Origin: Fulvivirga sp. M361
GTDB lineage: Bacteria; Bacteroidota; Bacteroidia; Cytophagales; Cyclobacteriaceae
Length of the DNA stretch: 64,000 nucleotides
Assembly: GCF_007097395.1 (NCBI RefSeq)
Contig: NZ_VKDC01000008.1
Location: forward strand, 186,001-250,000
Reading direction: 5' to 3'
Shown here: positions 18,270 through 27,507 of the stretch, piece after piece
How the letters are laid out: the number at the start of each line of letters is the position of its first letter
Position numbering within the stretch: the stretch's first letter is position 1
The notes under the pieces: generated by a model
Told to the model about the DNA's origin: nothing
Database searches by the model: none
The model's input: the letters and a program-made list of their open reading frames with translations, nothing else
Made by a program: the position numbers and the translations under genes

Positions 18270-19685
18270 TCAATCGTACTTATATATCCACGGCTGCCCT
18301 TCTATCAAAAACGATTCTAACGCTATGACGTCTTGTAGTCCTTGAATAAGTACTTCCTTCTTTTTAGATGACAGGGTATATATAAGATAATGGGTCTGTT
18401 CTTTGTTTTGTACTACTTTGGTCTGTAAGTCATGGTTTCTTATGAGCAGTTTTTGATAGTTTTTGGCATGTTTCAGGTCTTGAAAAGAACCCACCACAAC
18501 ATAATACAAGGCATTACTATGGACAAAATCCTCTATTTCAGTATCTATCGAAGTTCGCTCAATCAGTCGTAATGTATTAAACCTTTGTTCGGCTATTATT
18601 TTCTGTAAATTCTCAATTTCCTGTTGTTCATATTCGCTCATTGCCGCGCCTTGCCTTAATTGAGATTCGAGTCGGTCGACTTGCTGCGCCAACTGGTCCA
18701 TCTTTTCTTCCTGGACCTTAAAATCTTTGGTATAATCTTTTTGATCAATTATGGGTAGTTCCACTACCATGGGTTTTTGACTTTGCAATTTCTTCCCAAA
18801 CCGGTAGCCAATGATGAATTCATGAGACCCACCGCTATAATCACCAAAATTTCCCATATTCATTTCATACGAATAGCCAATGGTTATCTTGTCATAGACA
18901 AATGTGCCTAATGAGGCAGCCCAGTTATTTGCCTGTCGGTAGGTAACTCCCAACCAAAGATCTTTATCATAAGTGAATAGGACATTACCTTCAACTTGTG
19001 AAGGTAGTCCCTGTGTGGCCCTGACCAGCAGCTTGGGCTGTACGGTGATTTTTGGATAAACATCAAACAGGTAAGAGGCTGATACGATATATTGGCGGAC
19101 CAGGTCAAAGCTTACCGATTCCGTTCCGTCATTATTTTCATAGTCAAATCTACTGGCCAGCAGGTCATGAGCACCGAACCCTGCCCTCAATTTTTTGAAT
19201 TTATAGCTTATGCCAGCACTTCCTTCTGCCGCCGTTTTATTCTCCCGGCCATCCAATATGGCATTATCAAATTGCTTTTGTCGTGAATTGACTTTATCAA
19301 AATCAATCCTGTTTTGGAGCACCCCAAAAGAAATTCCAAAGCTAATATCGTGACCTTCAGCCAGTGGAACAGAATAAGAGAACGTACCCATAAATGTAGT
19401 TCTGGAAACAATATTTTCCGAATCATTGATCAGAATTATGCCAGCACCTGCCCTATCATTAACAGGTCCGTCAATGGTCAGAAATTGTGTTTGTGGAGCA
19501 TTTTGAATGTCACTCCACTGTTGCCGGAAAAAACCAAAAACCTGTGTATAATCGTTACGTCCAAAGTCTGCCGGGTTATAGAGGTTGGAATTAATAAAGT
19601 GTTGATTATAAACAGGAAAATGCTGAGCCAAAACACTTGAATGAAGTCCAACAGTAACGAGTATATAGAGTATTTTTTTGATCAT
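18270..19685 (-). CDS. PorP/SprF-family outer-membrane protein with coiled-coil and SPOR-like tail
   Basis: A 471-residue protein. After a signal peptide ending SSVLAQ comes the PorP/SprF barrel (about 22-305), with the family start HFPVYNQHFINSNLYNPA and the late motif GSHEFIIGYRFGKK. These proteins are T9SS-linked outer-membrane barrels that anchor a partner CHU_C protein at the surface. Unusually, a coiled coil (about 330-380; EEKMDQLAQQVDRLESQLRQ) and a SPOR-like domain (about 390-470; ALYYVVVGSFQDLKHAKNY) follow, suggesting binding to peptidoglycan. The upstream neighbour, 8 bp away, is a CHU_C protein gene that is now truncated, so the original pair is broken. Confidence 0.88.
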   Translation of the reverse strand: MIKKILYILVTVGLHSSVLAQHFPVYNQHFINSNLYNPADFGRNDYTQVFGFFRQQWSDIQNAPQTQFLTIDGPVNDRAGAGIILINDSENIVSRTTFMGTFSYSVPLAEGHDISFGISFGVLQNRIDFDKVNSRQKQFDNAILDGRENKTAAEGSAGISYKFKKLRAGFGAHDLLASRFDYENNDGTESVSFDLVRQYIVSASYLFDVYPKITVQPKLLVRATQGLPSQVEGNVLFTYDKDLWLGVTYRQANNWAASLGTFVYDKITIGYSYEMNMGNFGDYSGGSHEFIIGYRFGKKLQSQKPMVVELPIIDQKDYTKDFKVQEEKMDQLAQQVDRLESQLRQGAAMSEYEQQEIENLQKIIAEQRFNTLRLIERTSIDTEIEDFVHSNALYYVVVGSFQDLKHAKNYQKLLIRNHDLQTKVVQNKEQTHYLIYTLSSKKKEVLIQGLQDVIALESFLIEGQPWIYKYD

Positions 19686-19692
19686 TAGGTCG

Positions 19693-20388
19693 TTATTTTT
19701 TTCCGTCCCTGATTATGGTCAGCGCGCCCCGAAATATGGCATTGCTACTTTCAGAGACCACAATATAATAGTAGGTACCATCCGGAAGGATATCACTGCC
19801 ACGCGTACCCTGCCAATCGTTATTATAACCGTTGCTGGAAAAGACTTCCACGCCATTTCTATCAAACACCTGGACGCTTGGATTATTAATGGATTCGAGA
19901 TTATCAATCTCCCAATTATCATTTACTCCGTCCCCATTGGGCGTCAGTACATTGTTTATGTTGATATTGAAGTTCTCATTGACAAATATGGTAACACTGT
20001 CCTGATGTGTGCACCCTAAAAAATTAGTACCTTCTACCACATACATGGTTGTTGTGGATGGCGTAGCTATGGGGTTAGCTGCAAAAGGGTTGGTCAGGTC
20101 TTCCGTAGGTGTCCAGCTGTACGATTGCCCTCCCGAAGCTGACAACTGTACACTTGATCCATTATCAATGGTTTGATCATTTCCAGCCGATACACCTTGA
20201 AAATTCACAACGGAAATTGTCCTTGAAATGGCGTCAGAGCAGTTCTTATCAGTGGTAGCGGTAAGGGTTATCTGGTACACGCCCGATTCGCTATAGGCGT
20301 AATCAGGGTTGACCTCAATGCTTGAGTCGTTGTTCCCAAAATCCCAGGAATAATCAATCTTACTACTACTAAAAAAGGTATTATTATT
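19693..20388 (-). pseudogene. 5'-truncated gliding-associated (CHU_C) surface protein
   Basis: The surviving C-terminal 230 or so residues contain a PKD-like domain (KIDYSWDFGNNDSSIEV, SGVYQITLTATTDKNCSD), an Ig-like cell-surface repeat (VSAGNDQTIDNGSSVQLSASG, YVVEGTNFLGC) and the CHU_C sorting domain (NVLTPNGDGVNDNWEIDN, VFDRNGVEVF, LPDGTYYYIV), which directs T9SS export. The reading frame enters the IS1380 inverted repeat at 20388; an open frame continues to 20658 only because the antisense of the transposase gene happens to be open. Such proteins are usually many hundreds to thousands of residues, so most of the gene is missing. The PorP/SprF gene 8 bp downstream is its expected partner. 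Confidence 0.88.
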
Positions 20389-20409
20389 AACCCAAATTAC
20401 GCAATAGGA
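20389..20409 (+). repeat. IS1380 left terminal inverted repeat
   Basis: 21 bp, AACCCAAATTACGCAATAGG plus A; exact reverse complement of 21751-21771. Confidence 0.92.
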
Positions 20410-20416
20410 TTTTCTA

Positions 20417-21763
20417 ATGCGTAGCAATAAAGTATCTTTTGGTATGAATTGGGAGATACGCTTTAGTAGACAGCAAGTTACGGCATGGTCAGGTTTGGCA
20501 TTTTTAAGGAGAATGATGGATAAGATGGGGTTCAGCGAGCATCTTTTAAGCGGAGATATGTTGCCCGAACCAAAATCAAACAGAGGATATAGCCCATTGA
20601 CCATCATAGAGGCTTTTATGGTCAGTGTCTGGTGTGGTGCGAATCGTTTCCTGCACACCGAAATAACCCGCCACGATCATGCGCTTTGTAAGATTTTTGG
20701 ATGGAAAAGGGCCCCTGGGCACGATACGTTCAAGCGTTTTTTCAAGAAGTTTGACTTGGAAAGCTCAAGCCAGTTGTCTGATCATTTATTTGGCTGGGTG
20801 TTTAACAATATACAGTTTGATAATATCACGCTGGACTGTGACTCTACGATCCTGACTCGTTATGGAGACCAACAAGGTGCTTTGAAAGGCTATAATCCCA
20901 AAAAGCCGGGTCGTCATTCTCATCATCCCATCCTTGCTTTTGTCAACGATTTGAAGCTGGTAGCCAATTTTTGGTTAAGGAGTGGGAATACCGGCTCTTC
21001 AAATAACTTTCGGGCTTTTCTGGAAGATACTATGAGAAAGTTGGGGGAGAAAACCGTAGGGTTAATCCGTTTAGATAGCGGTTTTTACAGCAAAGAAGTC
21101 TTTGAATACCTTGAAGAGATCTGCCTGGATTACTTAGTAGCAGTCCGGTTTTATATCCCTATTCAAAAAATGATCTCATTGGAGCAAAACTGGTTGTACG
21201 TAGATGAAGGGATAGAAATCTGTGATACTACTTATCAAAGCCCTGAATGGAAAAAACCCAGAAGGATCGTTGTAGTCAGGCAGAAAGTTAAAGAAAGGCC
21301 AAAGGCTGCAGGAAAGACGCTAAGTATTTTTGAAGGCACTCAAGATCACTATACCTATAGATACAGTGCTTATATAACCAACTTAAAGCTTCCTGCAGCG
21401 GAAGTTTGGCGGTTATACAGGAGACGTGACGATTCAGAGAATCGTATCAAAGAACTCAAGCAAGATTTTGGCTTGAACAGCTTCTCACTGAACGAGTTTT
21501 ATGCCACTGAAGCAGCCCTAACAGTGGCCATGATGGCTTACAATCTAATGGCTATTTTCAGGCTCTTTATTCTTAAATCAGAAGTACAGCACACATTATC
21601 TACGCTACGCTTCAAAACTTTTGCCATCGGAGCGTATTTCCTGAAAGTAAAAGGAAAAACCGTACTCAAAATCGCACTAGCCAAACAACGAAGAAAATGG
21701 TTCAATGGACTTTGGAATACCTCAAATCAAGTCCAAACACCTCTGATATTTCCTATTGCGTAA
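20417..21763 (+). CDS. IS1380-family transposase
   Basis: A 448-residue DDE transposase, full length for the family. The N-terminal part (about 1-130) has the SRQQVTAWSGLAFLRRMM and GHDTFKRFFKKFD segments. The catalytic acidic residues are likely the Asp in ITLDCDSTIL (about 140), the Asp in GLIRLDSGFYSKEVF (about 220) and the Glu in the late RRDDSENRIKELKQDFGL block (about 345). The gene has no frameshift or stop, so it looks active. The stop codon lies inside the right inverted repeat, as is usual for compact insertion sequences. Confidence 0.95.
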   Translation: MRSNKVSFGMNWEIRFSRQQVTAWSGLAFLRRMMDKMGFSEHLLSGDMLPEPKSNRGYSPLTIIEAFMVSVWCGANRFLHTEITRHDHALCKIFGWKRAPGHDTFKRFFKKFDLESSSQLSDHLFGWVFNNIQFDNITLDCDSTILTRYGDQQGALKGYNPKKPGRHSHHPILAFVNDLKLVANFWLRSGNTGSSNNFRAFLEDTMRKLGEKTVGLIRLDSGFYSKEVFEYLEEICLDYLVAVRFYIPIQKMISLEQNWLYVDEGIEICDTTYQSPEWKKPRRIVVVRQKVKERPKAAGKTLSIFEGTQDHYTYRYSAYITNLKLPAAEVWRLYRRRDDSENRIKELKQDFGLNSFSLNEFYATEAALTVAMMAYNLMAIFRLFILKSEVQHTLSTLRFKTFAIGAYFLKVKGKTVLKIALAKQRRKWFNGLWNTSNQVQTPLIFPIA

Positions 21764-21771
21764 TTTGGGTT
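21751..21771 (+). repeat. IS1380 right terminal inverted repeat
   Basis: 21 bp, exact reverse complement of the left end at 20389-20409; contains the transposase stop codon. Confidence 0.92.
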
Positions 21772-21772
21772 T

Positions 21773-21901
21773 ATCCACTTTTGGAGCGGGGCGGCAGGTA
21801 CGGACCTTAAACCTTTGGCAGAAGAGGCCTTCGGGTGGTCTGATGAGTGGGAAACTCAATTATACACAGCAAAGATAGACTTTGATAAAATAACCTATTA
21901 G
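21773..21901 (+). pseudogene. 3' remnant of a plus-strand gene cut by the IS1380 element
   Basis: An open frame of 42 codons runs from the IS right end to a TAG at 21899. It has no start codon; a stop inside the inverted repeat closes it upstream. The peptide begins IHFWSGAAGTDLKPLAEEA and ends in YTAKIDFDKITY, with normal protein composition, and looks like the extreme C-terminus of a larger secreted or catalytic protein. I cannot name the family. The next gene on the same strand (BSP peptidase) starts 58 bp downstream, suggesting they were once neighbours in one operon. Confidence 0.65.
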
Positions 21902-21959
21902 TCCCTGAAGCCCTGCAACACTTAAATAATAACCCAAAGTATAGCAACTTATCTACATC

Positions 21960-22646
21960 ATGAAAAATAATAAAAATGTATTACTGGCCACGACGATACT
22001 CCTTTCATTCATTATTGTTTCTTTCACCTTTATGGAGGACAGCGATGAAGTCTATAAAAGAAAGGGATATACATTGACAGTGATCAATAAAGCTACAGGC
22101 CTTGATGGTGACGTAAAAAATGACCTGGTTGAAACATTTTTTACCGTATATCCGGTACTAGCCAGAAGTTACAACCAAAACACAGTTAAAGAGGTGGAAT
22201 TTTTTATCGATCCGGACTATAAAGGCGTAGCAGAAGCCGGTGGAGGAAGAGTAAGGATAAGTCCGCATTGGTTGAAAGAACATCCTACCGATTTTGATTT
22301 AGTTACACATGAAGTGATGCACCTGGTGCAGTCTTATCCTGGTAATTCAGGTCCATGGTGGGTCACCGAGGGGATCGCAGACTATGTGCGATATGTGAAT
22401 GGATGCGACAATGCCAGAGGTGGCTGGTCTCTTCCAGATTATAGCCCGGAGCAGAATTATGACAATAGCTATCGTGTTACTGCCAGGTTCTTTTTATGGA
22501 TAGAAAATAAAGTGAGTCCGGGCTTTGTTAAACGGCTTGACCACGCGATGAGAAGCAAAAGTTACTCCGAAAAAATATGGGTGAAACTAACCGGTAAAAA
22601 TGTGGATGATCTTTGGAAACAGTACAGCAAAGATCCTTCAATTTAG
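21960..22646 (+). CDS. Secreted BSP-family (basic secretory protein) metallopeptidase-like protein
   Basis: A 228-residue exported protein. An N-terminal hydrophobic segment (about 7-24) serves as a signal peptide. The core has a zincin HExxH motif in LVTHEVMHLVQSYPG (about 116-130), followed by GPWWVTEGIADYVRY, with the Glu/Asp of the second helix likely completing the site. This layout matches the plant and bacterial basic secretory protein family, which has a peptidase-like fold. The later RVTARFFLWIEN and WVKLTGKNVDDLWKQY segments also fit the family. It is first in the plus-strand run leading into the GH92 genes, so it may trim glycoprotein backbones while the mannosidases act on their glycans; that link is inference. 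Confidence 0.85.
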   Translation: MKNNKNVLLATTILLSFIIVSFTFMEDSDEVYKRKGYTLTVINKATGLDGDVKNDLVETFFTVYPVLARSYNQNTVKEVEFFIDPDYKGVAEAGGGRVRISPHWLKEHPTDFDLVTHEVMHLVQSYPGNSGPWWVTEGIADYVRYVNGCDNARGGWSLPDYSPEQNYDNSYRVTARFFLWIENKVSPGFVKRLDHAMRSKSYSEKIWVKLTGKNVDDLWKQYSKDPSI

Positions 22647-22666
22647 TACAGGGAGGGTTAACTTTG
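22637..22666 (+). promoter_or_regulatory. Candidate Bacteroidota promoter before the first GH92 gene
   Basis: TAACTTTG at 22659-22666 matches the TAnnTTTG -7 consensus. Nineteen bases upstream is TTC (22637-22639), two of three bases of the -33 TTG. The site lies just after the BSP peptidase stop and would give a leader of about 50 bases before the GH92 ATG. The weak -33 keeps confidence low. Confidence 0.3.
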
Positions 22667-22721
22667 GTTTACTATTCCGTCACACCACAAAATTAAATGA
22701 CTTTTTAAAATAAAAATTCAT

Positions 22722-25013
22722 ATGAAGTTCAAGTACTCTATTTTTCTGTTCCTGTCACTTAGCATTACCGGGCGGGCACAGCTCATAAACGACATCACTG
22801 ACCCGGTGGATTATGTCAACCCGTTAATGGGAACGGATTCGGAACCAGGCCTGTCAAATGGAAATACCTATCCTGCCATAGCCGTACCCTGGGGCATGAA
22901 TTTATGGACCCCACAGACGGGCCCTATGGGACACGGCTGGGCGTATACCTACGATGCTTATAAGATCAGGGGCTTCAAGCAAACACATCAACCTTCACCC
23001 TGGATGAATGACTATGGTCAATTTGCCATTATGCCGGTCATTGGTATGAAGTTCAACCAGGACGAACGTGCCAGTTGGTTCTCTCATAAAGCGGAGACAG
23101 CAAAACCTTACTACTACAAAGTTTACCTGGCAGATCATGATGTGACTGTGGAATTAACGCCTACGGAAAGGGCCGCACAGTTTCAAATCACATTTCCTGA
23201 ATCAGACAGTTCTTACGTGGTGGTGGACCCGTTTGATAAGGGTTCCTATGTGAAAGTGATCCCTGAAGAAAACAAGATCATCGGGTATACTACTAAATAC
23301 GCCAGGGGTAAGCTTATTAACTTCAAAAATTATTTTGTACTCAAATTTGATAAGGCTTTTGACAATGTTCATACCTGGGAGGGTGAGGAGCTGGCCGTAG
23401 GCGTGGCAGAAATGGAAGGCAATCATGCAGGGGCCATTGTCGGTTTTAAAACTTCAAAAAAGGAAACGATCAATGTACAGGTGGCTTCTTCTTTTATAAG
23501 TTTTGAGCAGGCGGAGTTAAACCTTGAAAGAGAACTTGCCAATGATGATTTTGAAGCTACTAAGAAGAAAGCCAGAAATCTTTGGAATGATAAACTGGGC
23601 AGGATAAAAGTAGCGGGTGGTACGATCGACCAGGTACGGACGTTCTATTCCTGCCTTTACCGGACCCTTTTCTTTCCAAACAAACTTTATGAGATCAACG
23701 AAAAGAATGAGAGGATACACTGGAGTCCTTACAATGGGGAGATACTGCCCGGTTATATGTTTGCCGGTACCGGTTTCTGGGACACATTCCGGGCGCTGTA
23801 TCCATTTCTGAACCTTGTTTACCCATCCATTAACAAGGAAATGCAGGCTGGTTTGGTGAATGATTTCAAAGAAGGAGGTTGGTTACCCGAATGGTCGAGC
23901 CCGGGGTACGCCAATATCATGGTGGGTAACAACTCGGCTTCGGTAGTATCAGATGCTTATATCAAAGGCCTGAGAGGCTATGACATCGAAACACTTTATG
24001 AAGCACTGACCCACGGCGCCAATAACGCCGGGCCAATGACCGCAGTAGGCAGGGCCGGAGCGGAGTATTACAACACATTGGGTTATGTGCCGTATGACGT
24101 GGGGATCAACGAAAATGCGGCCAGAACACTGGAATATGCCTACGATGACTTTACCATTTACCAATTGGCCAAGGCGCTGAAGAAACCAAAGAAGGAGATT
24201 AAATACTACGCAGAGAGATCACTTAATTACAAGAAGTTGTTCGATCCATCCTCCGGTCTGATGCGAGGGAAAAATAAGGACGGCTCCTTTCAATCTCCTT
24301 TCAGTCCTTTTAAATGGGGAGATGCTTTCACGGAAGGTAACAGCTGGCACTATAGCTGGTCGGTATTCCATGATGTACAAGGCCTTATTGAACTGATGGG
24401 AGGTAAGGAAAATTTTGTAATGAAATTAGACTCCGTATTTGATCTGCCACCCATATTTGACGAAAGCTACTATGGCGGTGTAATACATGAGATCAGGGAA
24501 ATGCAGATAGCCGATATGGGACAATATGCACATGGTAATCAGCCTATCCAGCACATGATATACCTGTATAATTATGCCGGAGCGCCATGGAAAACCCAAT
24601 ATTGGGCACGGGAAACCATGAACAGGATGTACCAGCCAACACCCGATGGGTATTGCGGAGATGAAGACAACGGACAGACTTCTGCCTGGTATGTGTTTTC
24701 AGCCATGGGATTTTATCCTGTATGTCCGGGCGTAAATGAATACGTTCTGGGAGCCCCTCTATTTCAGAAAATTACATTAACGCTGCAGAATGGGAATGAA
24801 TTAGTGGTCAATGCTCCCGGGAATAACGTTCAAAGCCGTTATGTGAATGAATTAAAGATCAACGGTAAAGTAAGCACTAAGAATTACCTGGATCACAACG
24901 AGTTAATGAAAGGGGGTACGCTGGACTTTAAAATGACAGATAAACCCAGTAAGAATAGAGGAATCGACAAGGAAGATTTTCCTTATTCTTTCTCAAATGA
25001 AAGTAAGAGATGA
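22722..25013 (+). CDS. GH92 alpha-mannosidase-like enzyme (first copy)
   Basis: A 763-residue exported enzyme with signal peptide MKFKYSIFLFLSLSITGRAQ. The GH92 N-terminal beta-sandwich opens with VDYVNPLMGTDSEPG, and the (alpha/alpha)6 catalytic domain contains the family hallmarks FWDTFRALYPFL, EGNSWHYSWSVFHD, GNQPIQHMIYLYNYAG and YCGDEDNGQTSAWYVF, the last holding the acidic residues that activate water. GH92 enzymes are calcium-dependent exo-acting alpha-mannosidases on N-glycans, yeast mannan or related structures. It shares all key motifs with the second GH92 but is diverged, so the two probably differ in linkage preference. Likely periplasmic or surface exposed. Confidence 0.95.
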   Translation: MKFKYSIFLFLSLSITGRAQLINDITDPVDYVNPLMGTDSEPGLSNGNTYPAIAVPWGMNLWTPQTGPMGHGWAYTYDAYKIRGFKQTHQPSPWMNDYGQFAIMPVIGMKFNQDERASWFSHKAETAKPYYYKVYLADHDVTVELTPTERAAQFQITFPESDSSYVVVDPFDKGSYVKVIPEENKIIGYTTKYARGKLINFKNYFVLKFDKAFDNVHTWEGEELAVGVAEMEGNHAGAIVGFKTSKKETINVQVASSFISFEQAELNLERELANDDFEATKKKARNLWNDKLGRIKVAGGTIDQVRTFYSCLYRTLFFPNKLYEINEKNERIHWSPYNGEILPGYMFAGTGFWDTFRALYPFLNLVYPSINKEMQAGLVNDFKEGGWLPEWSSPGYANIMVGNNSASVVSDAYIKGLRGYDIETLYEALTHGANNAGPMTAVGRAGAEYYNTLGYVPYDVGINENAARTLEYAYDDFTIYQLAKALKKPKKEIKYYAERSLNYKKLFDPSSGLMRGKNKDGSFQSPFSPFKWGDAFTEGNSWHYSWSVFHDVQGLIELMGGKENFVMKLDSVFDLPPIFDESYYGGVIHEIREMQIADMGQYAHGNQPIQHMIYLYNYAGAPWKTQYWARETMNRMYQPTPDGYCGDEDNGQTSAWYVFSAMGFYPVCPGVNEYVLGAPLFQKITLTLQNGNELVVNAPGNNVQSRYVNELKINGKVSTKNYLDHNELMKGGTLDFKMTDKPSKNRGIDKEDFPYSFSNESKR

Positions 25014-25120
25014 TCATGTCACATATAAAGAAGATCAAAAGCGTTTAATCGCCAAAGTTGATATCAGAAGCTTAAGGCGTGCGTGCTTATCTTTAGTTTA
25101 ATAGTCCATAATACTCAGTA

Positions 25121-25180
25121 CAAGACTAACTGAAAACTCATGACTCACAACTATAGACTTACGACTAACTACTAACCAAC
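25121..25180. repeat. Low-complexity ACT-rich stretch
   Basis: About 60 bp of degenerate repeats of GACT/AACT words (GACTAACT, CATGACTCAC, TTACGACTAAC, TACTAACC) between the GH92 genes, almost without G on this strand. It lies 14 bp before the second GH92 start. It may be a spacer with unstructured mRNA; no known element is recognised. Confidence 0.45.
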
Positions 25181-25193
25181 AAAACACACAGGA

Positions 25194-27506
25194 ATGAAAG
25201 CTAAAATTTATCCGTACATTATGCTATTGGTCGTTGTGGGATGTATCAGCAAAGAGCAGAATACCCAGCCATCCTCAGCCCCTGACCTCGTCCAATATGT
25301 CGACCCTATGATCGGTACTGCACGTATGGGACATACTTACCCGGGAGCTACCGCACCTTTTGGGATGGTACAATTGAGTCCGGATACGGATACGATACCC
25401 TATGCCGTAAATGGAAAATATACGGGAGATGTTTATAAGTATTGTGCAGGGTATCAGTATGAAGATAAAACAATTGTCGGTTTCAGTCATACGCACTTCA
25501 GTGGTACAGGACATTCAGATTTAGGGGACTTTTTGATCATGCCTACCACAGGTGAGTTACAACTCAATCCGGGTACGGCAGACCGGCCGGAGAATGGATA
25601 TCGGTCCGTTTTTTCTCATGACGATGAAACCGCTGAAGCAGGTTATTACAAGGTAAAGCTGGAGGATCACAATATTACTGCAGAACTCACGGCCACTACA
25701 CGTGTCGGGATGCATCAATATACATTTCCTGCATCTCAGAACGCACATATTATCCTGGATATGATGCACGGCATTTACAATTATGATGAAAAGACCACCT
25801 GGGCTTTTATACGAATGGAAAACGATACGCTCGTCACAGGGTACAGGTCCACTAACGGATGGGCCAGAACAAGGACACAGTATTTTGCCATGGCGTTCAG
25901 CAAACCGGTCAGGTCTTATGGTTTTAAGAGTTATGAAAAACATCCCTATAATGGTTTTTGGGGAAGGTTTGATCAGAAGAATAACTTTCCGGAGGCGGCT
26001 AATGAGAAAATTCGCGCACACTTTGATTTTGAAACGGAAGCAGATGAAAAGATCCAAATAAAGTTTGCTCTGTCTTCGGTGAGCACCGAAGGAGCGATCA
26101 GGAATATGCAGGCCGAAATTCCCGGATGGGATTTTGATGCAGTGAGATCTCAAACTCAAAAAGCCTGGAATAAAGAACTGAATAAAGTAACTGCCGATGC
26201 CGGTAGCGAAGGGGAGATGATCAATTTTTACACAGCCATGTATCACGCATTCCTTGGGCCTACGGTTTACATGGACGTGGATAGTCAGTATAAGGGTCTG
26301 GATCAAAATACACATACGGCGGATGGTTTTATCAATTACACCAGCTTTTCACTTTGGGATACCTATCGTGCTTTGCACCCCATGTTCAATATTCTGCAAC
26401 CTGCTCGTAACCAGGATATGATCCGGTCTATGCTTGCCCATTATGATCAGAGTGTTCACCATATGCTGCCGGTCTGGTCCCATCATGCGAATGAAAACTG
26501 GTGCATGATAGGCTATCACAGTGTGTCGTTGATAGCAGATGCCATCATTAAGGGCAATGCGGATTTCGATGTGGAACACGCATTGGAGGCTTGTATAGAA
26601 ACCGCCAATGTCCGCTATTTTGATGGCATCGGGGAATACATTGATCGAGGATACGTGCCGGAAGATAAGAGCCGGGCGTCTGTTTCCAAAACGCTCGAAT
26701 ATGCTTATGATGACTGGTGTATTGCTCAGATAGCCAAAAAATTGGGAAAAGAGGATGTCTATAAAGAATTTATGAAGCGTTCTGAAAGCTACAAAAATGT
26801 ATTCGATCCGAAAACAGGATTTATGAGGCCAAAATTAGTCAGTGGAGAGTGGGTGAAAGTGTTTGATCCGCTGGATACACACTGGCAGGGGTTTATCGAA
26901 GGTAACTCCTGGAACTACAGCCTTTATGTACCGCACGATCCGGCAACGATGATAGAGATGATGGGAGGGAAGCAGCAGTTTTCACAACACTTGGATTCTC
27001 TTTTTTCTATGAAACTTCCGGACAAGTATTTCGAACATACCGAGGACATTTCCCGGGACGGGATCATAGGCAACTATGTGCACGGTAATGAACCTTCGCA
27101 TCACGTAGCTTATCTCTACAATTGGACAGACCAACCCTGGAAAACCCAGGACAAGATCAGAATGATCTTAAAAGCCATGTACCGCCCTATGGCAAACGGA
27201 TTAGGAGGAAACGATGATTTTGGACAAATGAGCGCCTGGTACCTGTTTAGCTCATTAGGTTTTTATCCCGTAGCGCCAGGGTCTGATCAGTATATGCTGG
27301 GTAGCCCCTCTGTGGTTTCTGCTACCATTCATTTAGAAAATGGAAAAGAATTCATAGTGGATGCCAAAAATCAGCATGATAAGAATGTATTCGTAAAGAA
27401 AGTAGAACTGAATGGCAAAGTGCTAAATAGGCGATACATCACCCATGAGGATATTCAAAAGGGAGGTAAGCTAACCTTTTATATGACCAATAAACCTAAG
27501 AAATAG
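25194..27506 (+). CDS. GH92 alpha-mannosidase-like lipoprotein (second copy)
   Basis: A 770-residue protein with a lipoprotein signal (LLVVVGC, Cys17), so membrane anchored. It shows GH92 motifs: VQYVDPMIGTARMGHTYPG at the N-terminus, FSHTHFSGTGHSDLGD (calcium/substrate region), FSLWDTYRALHPMF, EGNSWNYSLYVPHD, GNEPSHHVAYLYNW and GGNDDFGQMSAWYLF. The fold and catalysis should be as for other GH92 exo-alpha-mannosidases. The GH43 gene follows with no real gap, so they are translated from the same message. Lipidation of this copy but not the first suggests different cell locations. Confidence 0.95.
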   Translation: MKAKIYPYIMLLVVVGCISKEQNTQPSSAPDLVQYVDPMIGTARMGHTYPGATAPFGMVQLSPDTDTIPYAVNGKYTGDVYKYCAGYQYEDKTIVGFSHTHFSGTGHSDLGDFLIMPTTGELQLNPGTADRPENGYRSVFSHDDETAEAGYYKVKLEDHNITAELTATTRVGMHQYTFPASQNAHIILDMMHGIYNYDEKTTWAFIRMENDTLVTGYRSTNGWARTRTQYFAMAFSKPVRSYGFKSYEKHPYNGFWGRFDQKNNFPEAANEKIRAHFDFETEADEKIQIKFALSSVSTEGAIRNMQAEIPGWDFDAVRSQTQKAWNKELNKVTADAGSEGEMINFYTAMYHAFLGPTVYMDVDSQYKGLDQNTHTADGFINYTSFSLWDTYRALHPMFNILQPARNQDMIRSMLAHYDQSVHHMLPVWSHHANENWCMIGYHSVSLIADAIIKGNADFDVEHALEACIETANVRYFDGIGEYIDRGYVPEDKSRASVSKTLEYAYDDWCIAQIAKKLGKEDVYKEFMKRSESYKNVFDPKTGFMRPKLVSGEWVKVFDPLDTHWQGFIEGNSWNYSLYVPHDPATMIEMMGGKQQFSQHLDSLFSMKLPDKYFEHTEDISRDGIIGNYVHGNEPSHHVAYLYNWTDQPWKTQDKIRMILKAMYRPMANGLGGNDDFGQMSAWYLFSSLGFYPVAPGSDQYMLGSPSVVSATIHLENGKEFIVDAKNQHDKNVFVKKVELNGKVLNRRYITHEDIQKGGKLTFYMTNKPKK

Positions 27507-27507
27507 A

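Larger units (their letters stand above)
20389..21771 (+). mobile_element. IS1380-family insertion sequence (about 1.38 kb)
   Basis: A single transposase gene is bounded by perfect 21-bp inverted repeats (20389-20409 and 21751-21771). The size, single frame and transposase type fit IS1380. The family usually makes 4-bp target duplications; flanking bases (TATT left, TATC right, or TTAA/TTTA if the ends are set 2 bp inward) do not match. The left flank is the middle of a minus-strand CHU_C gene and the right flank is the 3' end of an unrelated plus-strand gene. The element therefore marks a deletion or a recombination between copies rather than a simple insertion. Confidence 0.92.

Noticed and set aside
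20390-20658. Extension of the CHU_C frame into the insertion sequence
   Set aside because: The first 90 or so codons are the antisense of the transposase gene and the inverted repeat, not original CHU_C sequence.
25121-25180. CRISPR-like array between the GH92 genes
   Set aside because: The repeated words are short and degenerate, without regular spacers or cas genes nearby.
25557-26315. 252-codon minus-strand open frame
   Set aside because: It lies wholly inside the second GH92 gene; its composition is that of an antisense frame, rich in Ile, His, Cys and Arg.
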